Shown here piece by piece: positions 50,501 to 61,576 of a stretch of 64,000 bases of DNA. Made by a program: the position numbers and the translations under genes. The notes under the pieces are model-generated. The model did no database searches and was not told where the DNA came from. It saw nothing but the letters and a program-made list of their open reading frames with translations. Positions within the stretch are counted from its first letter, which is position 1. Every line of letters starts with the position of its first letter. This DNA comes from Panagrolaimus kolymaensis (taxonomy: Eukaryota; Nematoda; Chromadorea; Rhabditida; Panagrolaimidae): assembly GCA_028622995.1 (NCBI GenBank), contig JAJQJQ010000019.1, positions 3,038,001 to 3,102,000 of the forward strand, written 5' to 3'.

Positions 50501-51814
50501 CAGGGAAGATAAAATTTTGGATTAAAAATATTTTTTAATAACAAAAATGTTTCAAATGTTTATAAATTCAAAGAATAAAATAATAAACTGTCTCCGTACG
50601 TTCGCGAAGGGGAAAGCCAAAGAGAGAGAAAAAAACTGTAAACCCGGGTGTTGGTGAGAAAATGTAAAAAAGGATTTTAAAAAAACTGACACTTGGGAAT
50701 TTAATATTTTTCTAAGACGTGTTTAAAATAAACTGTTATCTAACTTTTTTTTTCTCTCGGATATTTGTTGTAAAACTGTGAATATTTTTCCTTTCTTTTC
50801 AAAAGCTTCGGCATTGTTTTATATTTTTATAAAATTATTTTAACACAAAACGGCGATATGAGTTAGCTAAACCGCTTTTAAATATTGATAAATTTAAACG
50901 GATAAAAATATAAACTGGAGGAAAATGTTGGGAAAGAGGAAAGTCGATGGAAAAAAAAGGAATAAAAAAAACTGTACCTTTTGAATCAAATATTTTCTTT
51001 TGAAGCAATGAAAAAAACAAACTGAGGCATATTAAACTTTTGAGCAATGTTTTTAAAACTTGGGATTCATTTAAACTATTTTGCAAAAGATATGGCTTTA
51101 TTTTATATTTAAAAAATCTTTAAACCGTAGCCATCTAAAAATATTAATTGCTTGTTAAAAAACTGAGTAAAACTTCTGTGTTACTTTTTCTTTTGATTTT
51201 ATTTTAATTATATTTTTAACTGCGGATCACGACGGCGTTATCAATGAAAATGTTTAATCAAAGAGAAAAAATTGTATTTTCTCTTAGAATTTATGGGCAA
51301 ATATAATAATAAAAGCATCTTTAAGAATAAAGAAATTTAACAAAATTTTAAACTGTTCCTATCATTTTTATGGTGGAAAAGGCAAAGAAAAAAATGGTAT
51401 TCTTGATGCTAAATTTTTTTCCAATAAAAAATACAACCAAAGTTTTAAAAAAAATTCACGAAAAAATGGTAGTAAAACTGAGTCATTATTTAATAACCTT
51501 TTATTATAGCTTTTGATTCGATTTAAATTTTTTAAACTGTAATTTTCATTTTGAGTGTGTTTTATTTTTCGTTATAATTTAAAATCAAATTTAAACTGTG
51601 ACAACAATTGCAATTGTTAATTTTTTTGATTAATTAAGAAAAATTTTTTCAGCTCCGTTTCGATCTTTCCGTTGAAGGCCTTAATTACCGGACTCTTGCT
51701 AAATCATACAAATCCATCACATATTCCGCATGCAAATACACCCTCCGCACGCCATTCATTTACGGACTCATTTCTCAAGATGGAACTATCATTTATTATG
51801 GAGCTTTTATTTAA
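47554..51814 (+). CDS. Type II membrane-anchored serpin-like protein, 566 residues
   Basis: Six exons join in phase: 47554-48322, 48384-48484, 49328-49606, 49752-49862, 49917-50195 and 51653-51814. Residues 1-95 are cytoplasmic-like, with a Pro-rich patch and KWTCRSCSF just before a hydrophobic helix at about 99-121. A Thr/Ser/Pro stalk follows, and a serpin domain runs from about 210 to the end. Serpin landmarks are NEPIVISPFGIDYILSLIGN (helix B), VLHRIPFQNRKFDMFIVSN (ELPYKG..SM.IVLP-type strand), DISGYFNETLNDSSLSIF (near helix I) and TPFIYGLISQDGTIIYYGAF (C-terminal PFLF..G.I.F.G signature). The reactive loop is short and lacks the small-residue hinge of inhibitors, so protease inhibition is doubtful. 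The paralogue begins at 61577. Confidence 0.88.
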
Positions 51815-53701
51815 AAAAAACAACACTCTTCTTTTTTTAAAGTTTTTATTTGCAAAACTCATTAAATTTATTTTTATTGTTTAAAACTGTAATTGACATT
51901 GTTATTTTCATATAAGCTTTATTTTGCTTTAATTTTTCTTTTTTAATTTCTTTAAAAACTGCCTGCAATAGTAATTCACGCATTTTTTTGTTTGCTTCAT
52001 CATTAATTTTTTTAAAGTTTATAATTTTTTAATTTATCTTTTTTTTAAACTGTAATTCATTGAACTCAATTGCCACTTTTCTTTTTTTGATCAAAACTGC
52101 GCTTCTTTTTTTTCTGTATTTCTTAGCTTTAAATTAATTTTTGTTTATTAAAAATTGTGCTTCATTTTAAATTGTTTTTTATTTGATTCTTCCATTTGAA
52201 TGAATATTTACTTAAATAATTTTATAAACTGTGTCCATGTTTTTTGTTGTAAATATTGTCCCAAGTTTTATTTTTTGTTTTTTTTTATTCATAAAAATCA
52301 TCGCCAGACTCCCTTTCCAAAAACATACATGCAAAAAAAAATATATTAAAAGATACCAACCAATGGTTGAGAAAAACTGAAACAGAACCCTTTTTTGGGT
52401 ATTTTTTTTGCTCGTCCTTGTTTGATATCGCTATTTTTTTCTTTTTCTCGTCTGCTATGCCATATTTTTACAATCATTTTATTTTCTCTCTCTTTCAAGT
52501 TTTTTTTTCTTGATTTTGACCTTTTTTAAATGCAAAAAAGCCAATGATCAACAACAAAAAAAAAGAAAAGAAAAAAAACACCACTCGGACACAAATTGGA
52601 AGAGATAATAAATAATTGCCAAAGTATCATTCATCATAAGGCGATTAAATTTCACACTCACAAGTGCCTTTCTTTCTCTCTCTCTAAAAAAATTGGAACT
52701 CATAAACAAAAAAAACTGTCTTGAGAGACTTGTGAAGGCACATAAAAAAAGTTTTTCCTTTCATTTTTTTTTGGATGGTCGTCGTCGGTTGGTATAATCT
52801 AATTATGAAGAGATATTTTTTTGTGGCTTTTCTCCAATAAACAAAAAAAAAACAAATGATAGCCGCCGCCACAGCTCTTTTGGCGGCGGACGGCGGCATT
52901 TATTGTTTTTTAAGGATAAAAATGTGTGAAAAGGAAAAAGGTCATCATCGGCTTGAAGAAATAAAAGGAAAGAAAAAAAACTTGTAAGCCGATTGTTTAT
53001 ATACAATATATTTATGGCTATTAAAAATGGGGTGTGATGGTATCTAAAAAAGACGAAGGAAATTGGATTGCTTTTGAAAAAAATAAATGGAATAGATTGT
53101 TGCATTTTTTTAACTGAAAATACATAATTTTGATGGTAAAGAGTTTTTCGGAGAAAGGTTTCATTTTATTTTTTTATTTTAAAAACTGTAGTCCATAATT
53201 AATGGAGAATAACTGAAATTCATGTATTCCTTAATTAATATGGTGAATAACTGTAACTTAAACCAACAATTCGGGTTTTTTACTAACTAAAAACTGAAAT
53301 TTAGAGTTCTAAAAAATTTTCTTACTTTGCATGAGAAAAAAATATAAAACGTTTTTTTTTTATAAAACTGAACAAGTGTCCACCACCATGATTTGTTAAA
53401 AGAGCAACTTCGAAATTTTATTTGTTTTACTTTTCTTTAATTTTTTACTGGATTGCGTAGTGTTTTTCTGGGTTTAAACCATTTTAAATTTTAATACAAA
53501 CTGGATTGAAAAAACTTTGTAAGGGATCTTGATAAAACTGCGCTTAATAATAATTTCAATTATTTTAACTCTAATATCTTCCATAAATTAATTTTTATAA
53601 AATAAAAATTGCTATTCGAGCTTCGTTCTTTCACTTAGATAACTTTTTATCTTTCTTAAATTTCTATTAAATTTATTTTTAAAACTGTGTGGTTTTTACA
53701 G
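51815..53701. other. Serpin 3' flank, then motif-poor likely promoter
   Basis: AACTG copies continue past the serpin stop to about 52375. Then 52390-53110 is nearly motif-free and contains CT-rich and A-rich tracts and a GGCGGCGGACGGCGG-like segment near 52880. Motifs resume at 53112. I infer that 52390-53110 is promoter DNA for the next plus-strand gene. Confidence 0.4.
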
Positions 53702-55295
53702 TTGCGGCTGACTGTACCAAACGAAGCTTGTTTTTACTCTTATAAAATGGGACAGAAGAAGAGCTTTATTTTGAAAGTAACTTTTGTGTGTTTTTTTTTA
53801 TAAATATTTTTTGATTCAGAATTATTTCAAGTAATCAAATTTTTTAAAACTGTAATAGGATAGCTTTGTTTTCAAAAATCACTTTGTAATTTTTCTTTAT
53901 TTTCAATTTCAAACTGGCATCATTCATGATTACATTATTAATATTTAAATGTACTTTTTTTTAAACTGTTGAACGTCAACTTTAAAGATTTGTGCAATTT
54001 TATTGATAGAAAAGCCATCGCCCACATCTTCGGTTTTTTCTCTCGTTTACTTTCTTTACTTTTTTATTTTTTTTTTTCAAAACTGAATTTGGGACTTTTG
54101 TTGTTTAATTTAGAATTTCTTTGTTCTTTTTAATTTGTGACAGTTTAAAACTGTAGGACCAAAGTTGATTTGGTAATTTATTATCTCTTTGCTTTTTTAA
54201 AAAACTGATTTCGTCCATGCGTTAGTATTTTTTCCTTTAATACTTGGCTGGCTTTTCTTTTACAACTATTTTTCTTTTATAAAAAAAAATTTTAAACTGC
54301 CAACCATGGTTTATATTTTGTCTCTAAAATTATAATAAGGATTACCAAACACATTAAAAGTTTATCTTAGAATTTACCATCGAAATAAAAAATAATTTTT
54401 AAGCGGAAGACCAAAGCTTTGATAAATTAGGTAAAACTGCATTTCACATATTTTTGCAAACTCACGTCATTATTCTGAGCTTTTTTTTTCGTTGTAACAA
54501 TGTTTTTGTTTGGATGTCTTTCATTTGGTAGACGGGTGATGGAAGTGACGAATACTCAAAAAAAATTCATCGATCGATGGGGAAAAGGTTAAATTTTTCG
54601 AAACATAAAAAAACAGTGATTCTAGTTTTAAGTCAGTAGCTTTTTCATTTTTAGGCTTTATTTAAACTGAAATCGCTCGCTTTCTGCTGCAACAGATACT
54701 TCTCTCTTTTTCTTTGGCAATCATCTCCAAAAAAAGGCCAACCCATTATTTTTTTTTAGAGCTATGTACTTTTTTTATTTTTTTGGGGCATTTGTCTTCG
54801 ATTTTTTGCTTGTTGGCTGGCTGCGCATCTGTTTTTTACCTTTCCACTTTTTTTTATTTGCATACCACCATATTAGGGAAGGAAATTGATAGAAAAAAAA
54901 GTAAATCATTTTTTTGATATCAGTAATTTTTAGATGGTTCGTTGCCTGACCTGTAAACATTTAAACTCAAAGAAAAAAAAACAAGAAAACATGGGTTTTT
55001 CTCAATTTTTACAAGTAGCTTCTGTTTTTTTTTGTTTGGTTTTTCTTTTTTTGATTTTATGTTTTATATTTCTTTTTTTGCCATTCTATGTTTACCGATC
55101 TCTTCGTGATTCGACCGAGCGAGAATTTATGATAGCGAAAAAAATATTGTCGTTTATATTTTTTAGTGAGGTTAACAAAAATTTAAAAACTGTATTGTGC
55201 TTTTGTAGGCTTTTCAAGGAAATTTCACTGGTGCTTCTGAACAACCACAGCCAACTCTTACCCAAAAGCAGTTGCAGCAGTCGTCAGTAAATTAA
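53702..55295 (+). CDS. Small single-pass membrane protein
   Basis: The core is two exons: 54934-55170 and 55209-55295, joined in phase 0 through a weak GTTAAC donor and a TTTTGTAG acceptor. They give 107 residues from MVRCLTCKHLNSKKKKQENM, with the ATG lying directly at an ATTTTTAG acceptor. Residues about 27-55 are a strong hydrophobic helix rich in Phe/Leu; the tail reads AFQGNFTGASEQPQPTLTQK with more Gln and Ser. An upstream exon at 53702-53776 (TTTTTACAG acceptor, GTAACT donor) is open and in phase; its internal MGQKKSFILK would lengthen the N-terminus. I do not recognise the family. The 38-bp intron between the core exons contains an AACTG motif. The two core exons are reasonably supported, the upstream one less so. 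Confidence 0.5.
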
Positions 55296-56920
55296 TCAAA
55301 ACTTCATCAATCGCAGAGTAGCAAAGGTTAGTTTTTATTTAATTATTTTTCAACATAAAACTGAAGACTTTGATATTTCGGGATTTTTTAATACAACAAA
55401 ACTGTGTTCTTCGTTGCGTCTAGAAATAAAAAAAATTTTAATTACCATCTCAAACTCTTTTTAATCTTTTTTTGATCGAAATAACTAATATAATTTATTC
55501 ATTTTTCTTTTCTAAAACTGTCTTAACATAAAAATTAGGGACCAAAAGTAAAATATAAATTAGTACTCATCTTTATTTGAGCTTTATTTTCTTCTTTAAA
55601 AAAAATTTGTTCATTTTTTATTTTATAAACTGCGAATTTCTCCATCTCAGACTATTTGAAACTTGGGCTTTTTATTTGAGTTAACTGTCGGAGATCTTTT
55701 TTGATAGCCAAATCATAATTTTAAAAAAAAAAACTGAATTTAAAATTTTTTTATAAATCCATTTACTTTTAAGAAGGAATACTTGGAAATTTTGATTTAA
55801 CTGTCCAGCGTCCAACACCTTTGTGCCATATTCGATTTAAAAAACTGCTTTCCTAATTAGAGCATTGCATTTTTAGATTATTTTTTGAATTGTTTTTAAA
55901 ACTGAACAAAATCAGAATAGCACTTTTACACTTTTTTTAACTGAGCCCACATTCTCATAATTTCAAACATGCATGTTTGATTCTAAAAACCCTATCTATT
56001 TGTTTTGTATTTCAGTAACAAATTAATTACTTTCTTCTTTTTCAAAAAAATAAAACTAAAAACTGTTGGAACACTTGCCAATTTTACTTTTCACCTTTAT
56101 AATTTTGTTTTCAAATGAAAAACAATAATAGAAACAAAAAATAATATTCTTTAGGGAAGGAAAAAAAGAAGCAGAGCTATTTCTTTTTTTGGGATTAATG
56201 AAACTTTGATAATTTTCAAACTGGAAAACACCAACAATACTGCTGGCTTACTTTTGCGTCCTTTTAAACTGAATTGGTTCAGGGTTAGATTGTTTTTAAA
56301 AAATAACTGCATTTTACCCAATGGGATCAAAAACAAAAAAAAATAGCTCAAGTGATAACCAAAATAAATAAAAAGTTTCAATGAAAGATAGCATTTGTTA
56401 ATTAATTGGGCCATCGGAATTATTAATAATTTTGTTTTTAAAACTGAGATATTTTATTTCCTCCGGTCTACATTATTTTTAGTAGAAAACTGTGTTGAAT
56501 AAACTCTTTGTTTAGCGACGCAAAATATTTTTTTTTGGTTTAAAAAGAAAAAACTGTAGCTTTTGTGTTGCGAGTTAACAAAACAAAATTTATTTTAAAA
56601 AACTGAGACATAAATTTATAATTGGTTGCATAAAAATGCTTTTTAACTTTAAAACTGAACAGAAATTTTTTTTGTTGTTGTTGTTGAATCATTAAAACTG
56701 TATCATATTTTTTTGTCATTTTTTTTTACATTTTTCTTTCAACCTTTTCAAAGCCAAGTCATCCTATCTAATTTTTCTTTCTATTACTTTGCTTTAGTCA
56801 TTTTTTATTTTATTAGATTACTTTTCTCTCCCAAAAAAAGAAAAAACAAAATCAAAAAGAAAGAAAATGAAAAAACCAAAACATAGGTTTTTTCGTAAAT
56901 AAAAAAAAACTGAATATAAC
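55296..56920. other. Motif-rich downstream flank
   Basis: Non-coding, with frequent AACTG copies up to 56912, where a hAT-like element is inserted. A donor-like GTTAGT at 55327 hints at a 3' UTR intron for the preceding gene. No coding exon seen. Confidence 0.4.
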
Positions 56921-57548
56921 TAGAGACCGGCAAGTCGCATGCATGCTTGAGCGTTTCACTCAATTTTTTTCGTCATTCCATGCTCGAAAAAGGGATTGTT
57001 TATTATTAATTTAATAAAGGGCAAATAAATTATACATATTTTCCATAATATGTAATTTTATGTCCTGATTCCGAATATCTAATTTTTAAACCAAATTGTC
57101 CTTCATTAATAGCTTCAAAACTCAATTTTCTTGTTCAAAAAATCGAGTTGCAGGGGGGTTGCAACGACTTTTTTGCATGGATCGATAGAAAATTAAATTT
57201 TCAATGTATAGATTTTTATTAAAAACGCGCACCGTCGCGCACTAAAAATATGGCGTCCAAAAAACTAATTTTCTAGTTGATTTTACAGTGGAAAAACACA
57301 AAAAAGAGAAAAAAAAGGCTGCTAACTTGCATGCTTGCTGCATTTTTCCTTTTCGTTGAATAAAAAAAAAGTGATGTTTTGAACGAAAAATTTTTGATCT
57401 TAGAAAATTTGAATTCGACTTTTGGGGATTTTAATTAAGTCTTCTTCCATTTATTTTTTTATATTCGGAATATTCATAGCATAAAGTATTAGATCCAAAC
57501 AAAATTTTCAAGTTTTCGAAAAAAAAGTTTTTGAGCTGCCGGTCTCTA
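56921..57548. mobile_element. hAT-like MITE, 628 bp
   Basis: Terminal inverted repeat TAGAGACCGGCA and its complement, with a perfect 8-bp target duplication AATATAAC at 56913-56920 and 57549-57556. No long ORF. The interior has several palindromic words (GCATGCATGC, CGCGCACCGTCGCGC-like). The target duplication begins immediately after an AAACTG motif. The terminal sequence differs from the other hAT-like elements here, so this is a third family. Confidence 0.93.
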
Positions 57549-57556
57549 AATATAAC

Positions 57557-60500
57557 GAAGAAATAAAAACGATTTACTTTGTTTTTTGTTTTGGTTTTTT
57601 ATTTATTTTTTCGATGGGGATGGTTTTTTGATGATCACCACTGCTCTGATGTGTGTTTGGGAAATGATGGGGATGTATGATGCTGATGATTAACACTAGC
57701 GCACGCCACCTTTTTTTCTTCTTCTGTTTATTTATCGAAGAAAAAAGATGTGAAAAAAAAAACTAAACTGAGAAATACAATCCCGGAACATCATCGCCGC
57801 CGCTTACAAAAAAAAAAAAACACAAAAAAGAACGAACAGACTTTGTTGGTTATTTTTTTCTATCATTTTTTTTCGTATTTCAAAATGCCAAAAAAAAAGT
57901 GTGACTGAAAGGTGCTGCTTTTGAGAAATAAAAAAAATTACATCCGTTTTCGGCGTTTTTTCTTTAACGATCTGAGAAAGTTCACTTTTTTTTTCAAAAG
58001 GAAAAAGGGAGGAAAGGGAAATATGGAAATTAGTTCGTTTTTTTTTTGCTTGCTTTTTGATTGGAAAATGCCACTTATTTTTTTCTTTTTCAGCGTTTTA
58101 AAAAAGAGTTTTTTTTTATTTAAATTTTTTGAGTAAAAACTGTTATGACCAGAAGACGATGATTTTTTGTAAAATCCAAAACGGCTGGAATATATTAAAT
58201 ATTTTAACTAAACTGTGTTGCTAGCTTTCGGCATTTGCCCACCATATCTGCCAAAACTAGCTTTAAAGATTTTAAACTGTCATTAGTTATTTTTTTGGTA
58301 CAAAGCCTGATTTAAAAAAACAGTCATTCTAAAAATTTTACTAACTGGCAACCAATTTACATTGTGACTATAAATTTTTAATTAAAACTTTAATTTTCTT
58401 TTTCAATAATAACTGTAATATCCATCAGTTCACGTTTTTTTTTTGTTGAAAATTCTAAAATACTTTTTTATTTGTTATAACTGGATTGCATTAAGTCGTA
58501 TCAAAAATTACCTCTTTTTTATAATTAGTAAAACTGGAACGAACCTTGAATTATTTGAAAATTTTTAAGAAAAAACTGAAACCTTGTTTCCATTGTAGAA
58601 TTAAATATTTTTGGACATTGAAAACTTATATATAATAAAAAAAACTGTGTGAAGTTGATGTTTGTGTCTTTTTGTTGAGTAATTAATAACTTAGAAATTG
58701 GATAAATAAGTTAGTTAAATATAAAATTAATTTTTTTTTATTAAACTGCGTCAGAAATTGTGGTGGCGGAAACAAAATTCTTGAGAAAAATTTAACTGAA
58801 TAACTGTTTGCTTTTTTATTATTTTTTAATTAAGAGATTTAACTGTGGATGGTGCTGCCACGATTTTGGTTTGTGTTCTTTTATTAGCCATTTTAACACT
58901 GTCATCTTCCTTACCTTCCGTTTCTTACAAAATAAATATAAACTGAGAAAAATTTAGTATATCGGCTAAAATTTGATTCAAAAATAACTGTACTGGAGTT
59001 TATGAGGAGTCAGATTTGACTAAACAAAAAAATTCATTTTACCTTATTTTTAATAATAATTTGAGTAAAAAAATAGAAGGGATCGAAACTGCTGAATCAG
59101 AAATGGTTTTTTTCCAAATAATTTTTTATTAAAACTGAGGATATTTTGAATTGTTGGCATAACTAAATTCAGAGATTTCAAAATCCTTTAATTTTTTTCG
59201 TTATAATAAGATTTTTAACTGAATCATCATAATTTTTGTTAAAGCCAAAAAAAACTGTCTTTATTTAACATTTCCATCTCTAATGTTATTCTTTTTTTAC
59301 AAGAGATTTTTATTTAGTTGCATATTATTTTGTTTTTGTTTTTCACATTTTGGTTGAAAAAAAGAAAAAAAACTTTGCCCCCACGGCTATCTCGAGCTAT
59401 AGAAAAATAAAATAATAAAATCGTCAATTGAAAAACAAAAAAAAAGAAGAAAAACATGATATCATATTTTTAAATTTGATTTTTAACTGATATTGATGTT
59501 GCATTAGGGATGATTAAGCGTAGAAAAAAAACTGGATCATGTTGTTGTTGTGATTGTGGTGAAAGAAGATTTTAAGAGTGATTCATAAAACTGGGCTACC
59601 ATAGCACTTGGTGTCATAGGTGTTTTTAAAACTTTTTCTTTTCGATTTCTTTTTGAACGATACTTAACTGAGTTTTCTGGAAATGTGTTTGTTCTAAAAC
59701 TATTCAAAAATGCGTGAACGTCTAAAATTTTTTTAGTTAAAAAAACTAATGCTTTTATTCATTAATAAAAAATTAAAACTGTATTTAACTTTTTGAAATA
59801 TTTTTTATAAAACTGCCACCAATTATATAATCATAGAAGTGTTGTCTTCTAATAATATTAAATATTTTTCTAAATATTTATCTCGCCATCATTCATCAAA
59901 GTTATTAAAAAACTTTTACTAATCTTCATTTAAAAAAAGATTATCAAAAAAACTGATATCTTTTTCAAAAATTTAGTTTATTTAAAATAGTTTGTATAAA
60001 AGTAAAAAATAAACTGCTTTTTCTATGTGCAAAGCATAAGTAAAAAAATTAAAAAGCAAAAAGCCGCTTTTGCTCATTTTTTAGCGTTGAAAAATAATAA
60101 AAACTGTGGGTGATTGTGTGTTGGTTAGATTCTTGCCAATGGATCATCATATTCTTAAACATTGCCTAAAGTCACTTCACTGTCTTGAGATCGAACATTC
60201 ATAGTTGTTGTAAATATTATTTAACTGTAACGCCAGGTCCTTTTTTTATAACTGGGTTCAATAAATAAGCAAGGAAAACCAAATCAATTTGTTTTTCGAT
60301 GTTTTTACAACTGAGTTTTTTTTGTAGCAAAATTTCAAGTAATGATTTATTTTTTAATACAAATTTATTTTAAACTGGTTGTTGTTGTCTTTGTTGTTTG
60401 TTGCTTATTTTAACTGTTTTCTTTCCTCCCCTGGATACCTTTGTGCCTATGATTCTAGGACTTTAAAATATCCAGAGCATGGATAAGGGAATGTTTAACT

Positions 60501-61561
60501 GTTTTGCAAAAACTTTTGCTTTTTGAAATTTTTTTTTCACTGACATCTTCAATGCGAGCGAAAAAAAAATCTTTTATGAATCAAATAACTGATTTCGTAG
60601 AGAACGCGGTCTAAATTCAAAAAAACTCCTTTTGTTTTTAACAATTTTTTTCTCAATAATTTTCAACAAACGTTTATCTTTCATATTGTTTATTTTAATT
60701 TTAACTGTGCATATTTGCCTCGGGATCCAAAAACCATTATTTTAGCAGAAAAAAAGTTTAAGTTTATGATTTAGAAATTAAACTGTGGAGGAACGTCGTG
60801 ATGTTATTTTATAACTATCAATCGGGCATTAAAATTTTGAGAGTTTGATTGGAAAAATTTAACTGACATGAGTGGATTTTGTTTTAAATTTTTCTTTCAT
60901 TGAAGCGATTTTATTTTTCTTGGGACAATAATTTTTTAGTAATTAAAATAAACTGGCTTTCTTTGTAGAGGATTTTTCTTTAAATTAAAAACTGTCTTCT
61001 GTGTAGCACTTTCAAGCTTTTTTCTTTTATATAAAACTGTTTACAACGTCTTTCATGGATTACAATATTTAACAGCAAATCGTATCTATCATTGATGAGA
61101 CAAAAAGCGCCATCATTTTTTTATTTAAAGAATTTTTTTAAAATTGACTATGTTTGGCAATATAATTTTTTTTGAGATTTACTAAATAGTACTGTAATTA
61201 TTTTAATACTGCGCCTTCTTTTAAAAGAGAAGGAATGCTAGAAATAAAACTGTCAACTCCATATTTAAATTTACAAAAAAAAAAACTGAGCTTTAGATTT
61301 CTTTTCTTTTAATTGGAAAATAATAAAAACTGATTTCAAAATAAATATTGGGTTTTATTTCTTTTTTTGAGCAAAATTTTTTTTATTAAAACTGTCGTGG
61401 AGCATTTTTCCCAGGACAAAAAAAAATTCAATAATATTTTAAAATTTTGTTTAAACTTCGATTTCGTGTGACATTTTTTTTATTCTTTCAAACAAACAAA
61501 AAAAAATGCTGTTGTAATCTCCGGTTTAATACATTTTTCATTCTTTTTTTTTGTTTTTCAG
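57557..61561. other. Likely promoter and 5' UTR intron of the second serpin
   Basis: 57557-58130 lacks the motif and has mixed composition (for example GATGATCACCACTGCTCTGA near 57630), like other inferred promoters. From 58136 to about 61388 AACTG copies are dense, ending at a TTTTTCAG acceptor at 61561, only 15 nt before the ATG. No coding exon found between. Leader trans-splicing at this acceptor is an alternative. Confidence 0.45.
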
Positions 61562-61576
61562 ACTACTCTGATCCAC

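Larger units (their letters stand above)
33617..61400 (+). repeat. Dispersed AACTG motif array, plus-strand orientation
   Basis: From 33617 the motif reads A/T-run then AACTG on the plus strand (TTTAAACTG, AAAAACTG, TTTAACTG). In 45118-46401 I listed 17 copies, spaced 36-183 bp, with no CAGTT seen in the same interval. Copies fill the introns of the first serpin gene and the non-coding DNA before and after it. The base after CTG is unconstrained. Gaps include 34740-35180, 36610-37030, 38880-39370, 40560-41080, 52390-53110 (one copy) and 57549-58130. The motif is missing from the short introns of the second serpin gene and the last 2.5 kb of the window. Confidence 0.9.

Noticed and set aside
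166..61400. Motif as a splice acceptor or donor
   Set aside because: Real acceptors here are TTTCAG/TTTTAG and donors GTAAGT/GTGAGT. Two exon-like blocks follow AACTG without a good AG, but one has an alternative acceptor and the other is doubtful.
166..61400. Motif as the C. elegans piRNA upstream element
   Set aside because: That element has a CTGTTTCA core. Here the core is AACTG or CAGTT, with no conserved TTTC after CTG and no downstream YRNT pattern.
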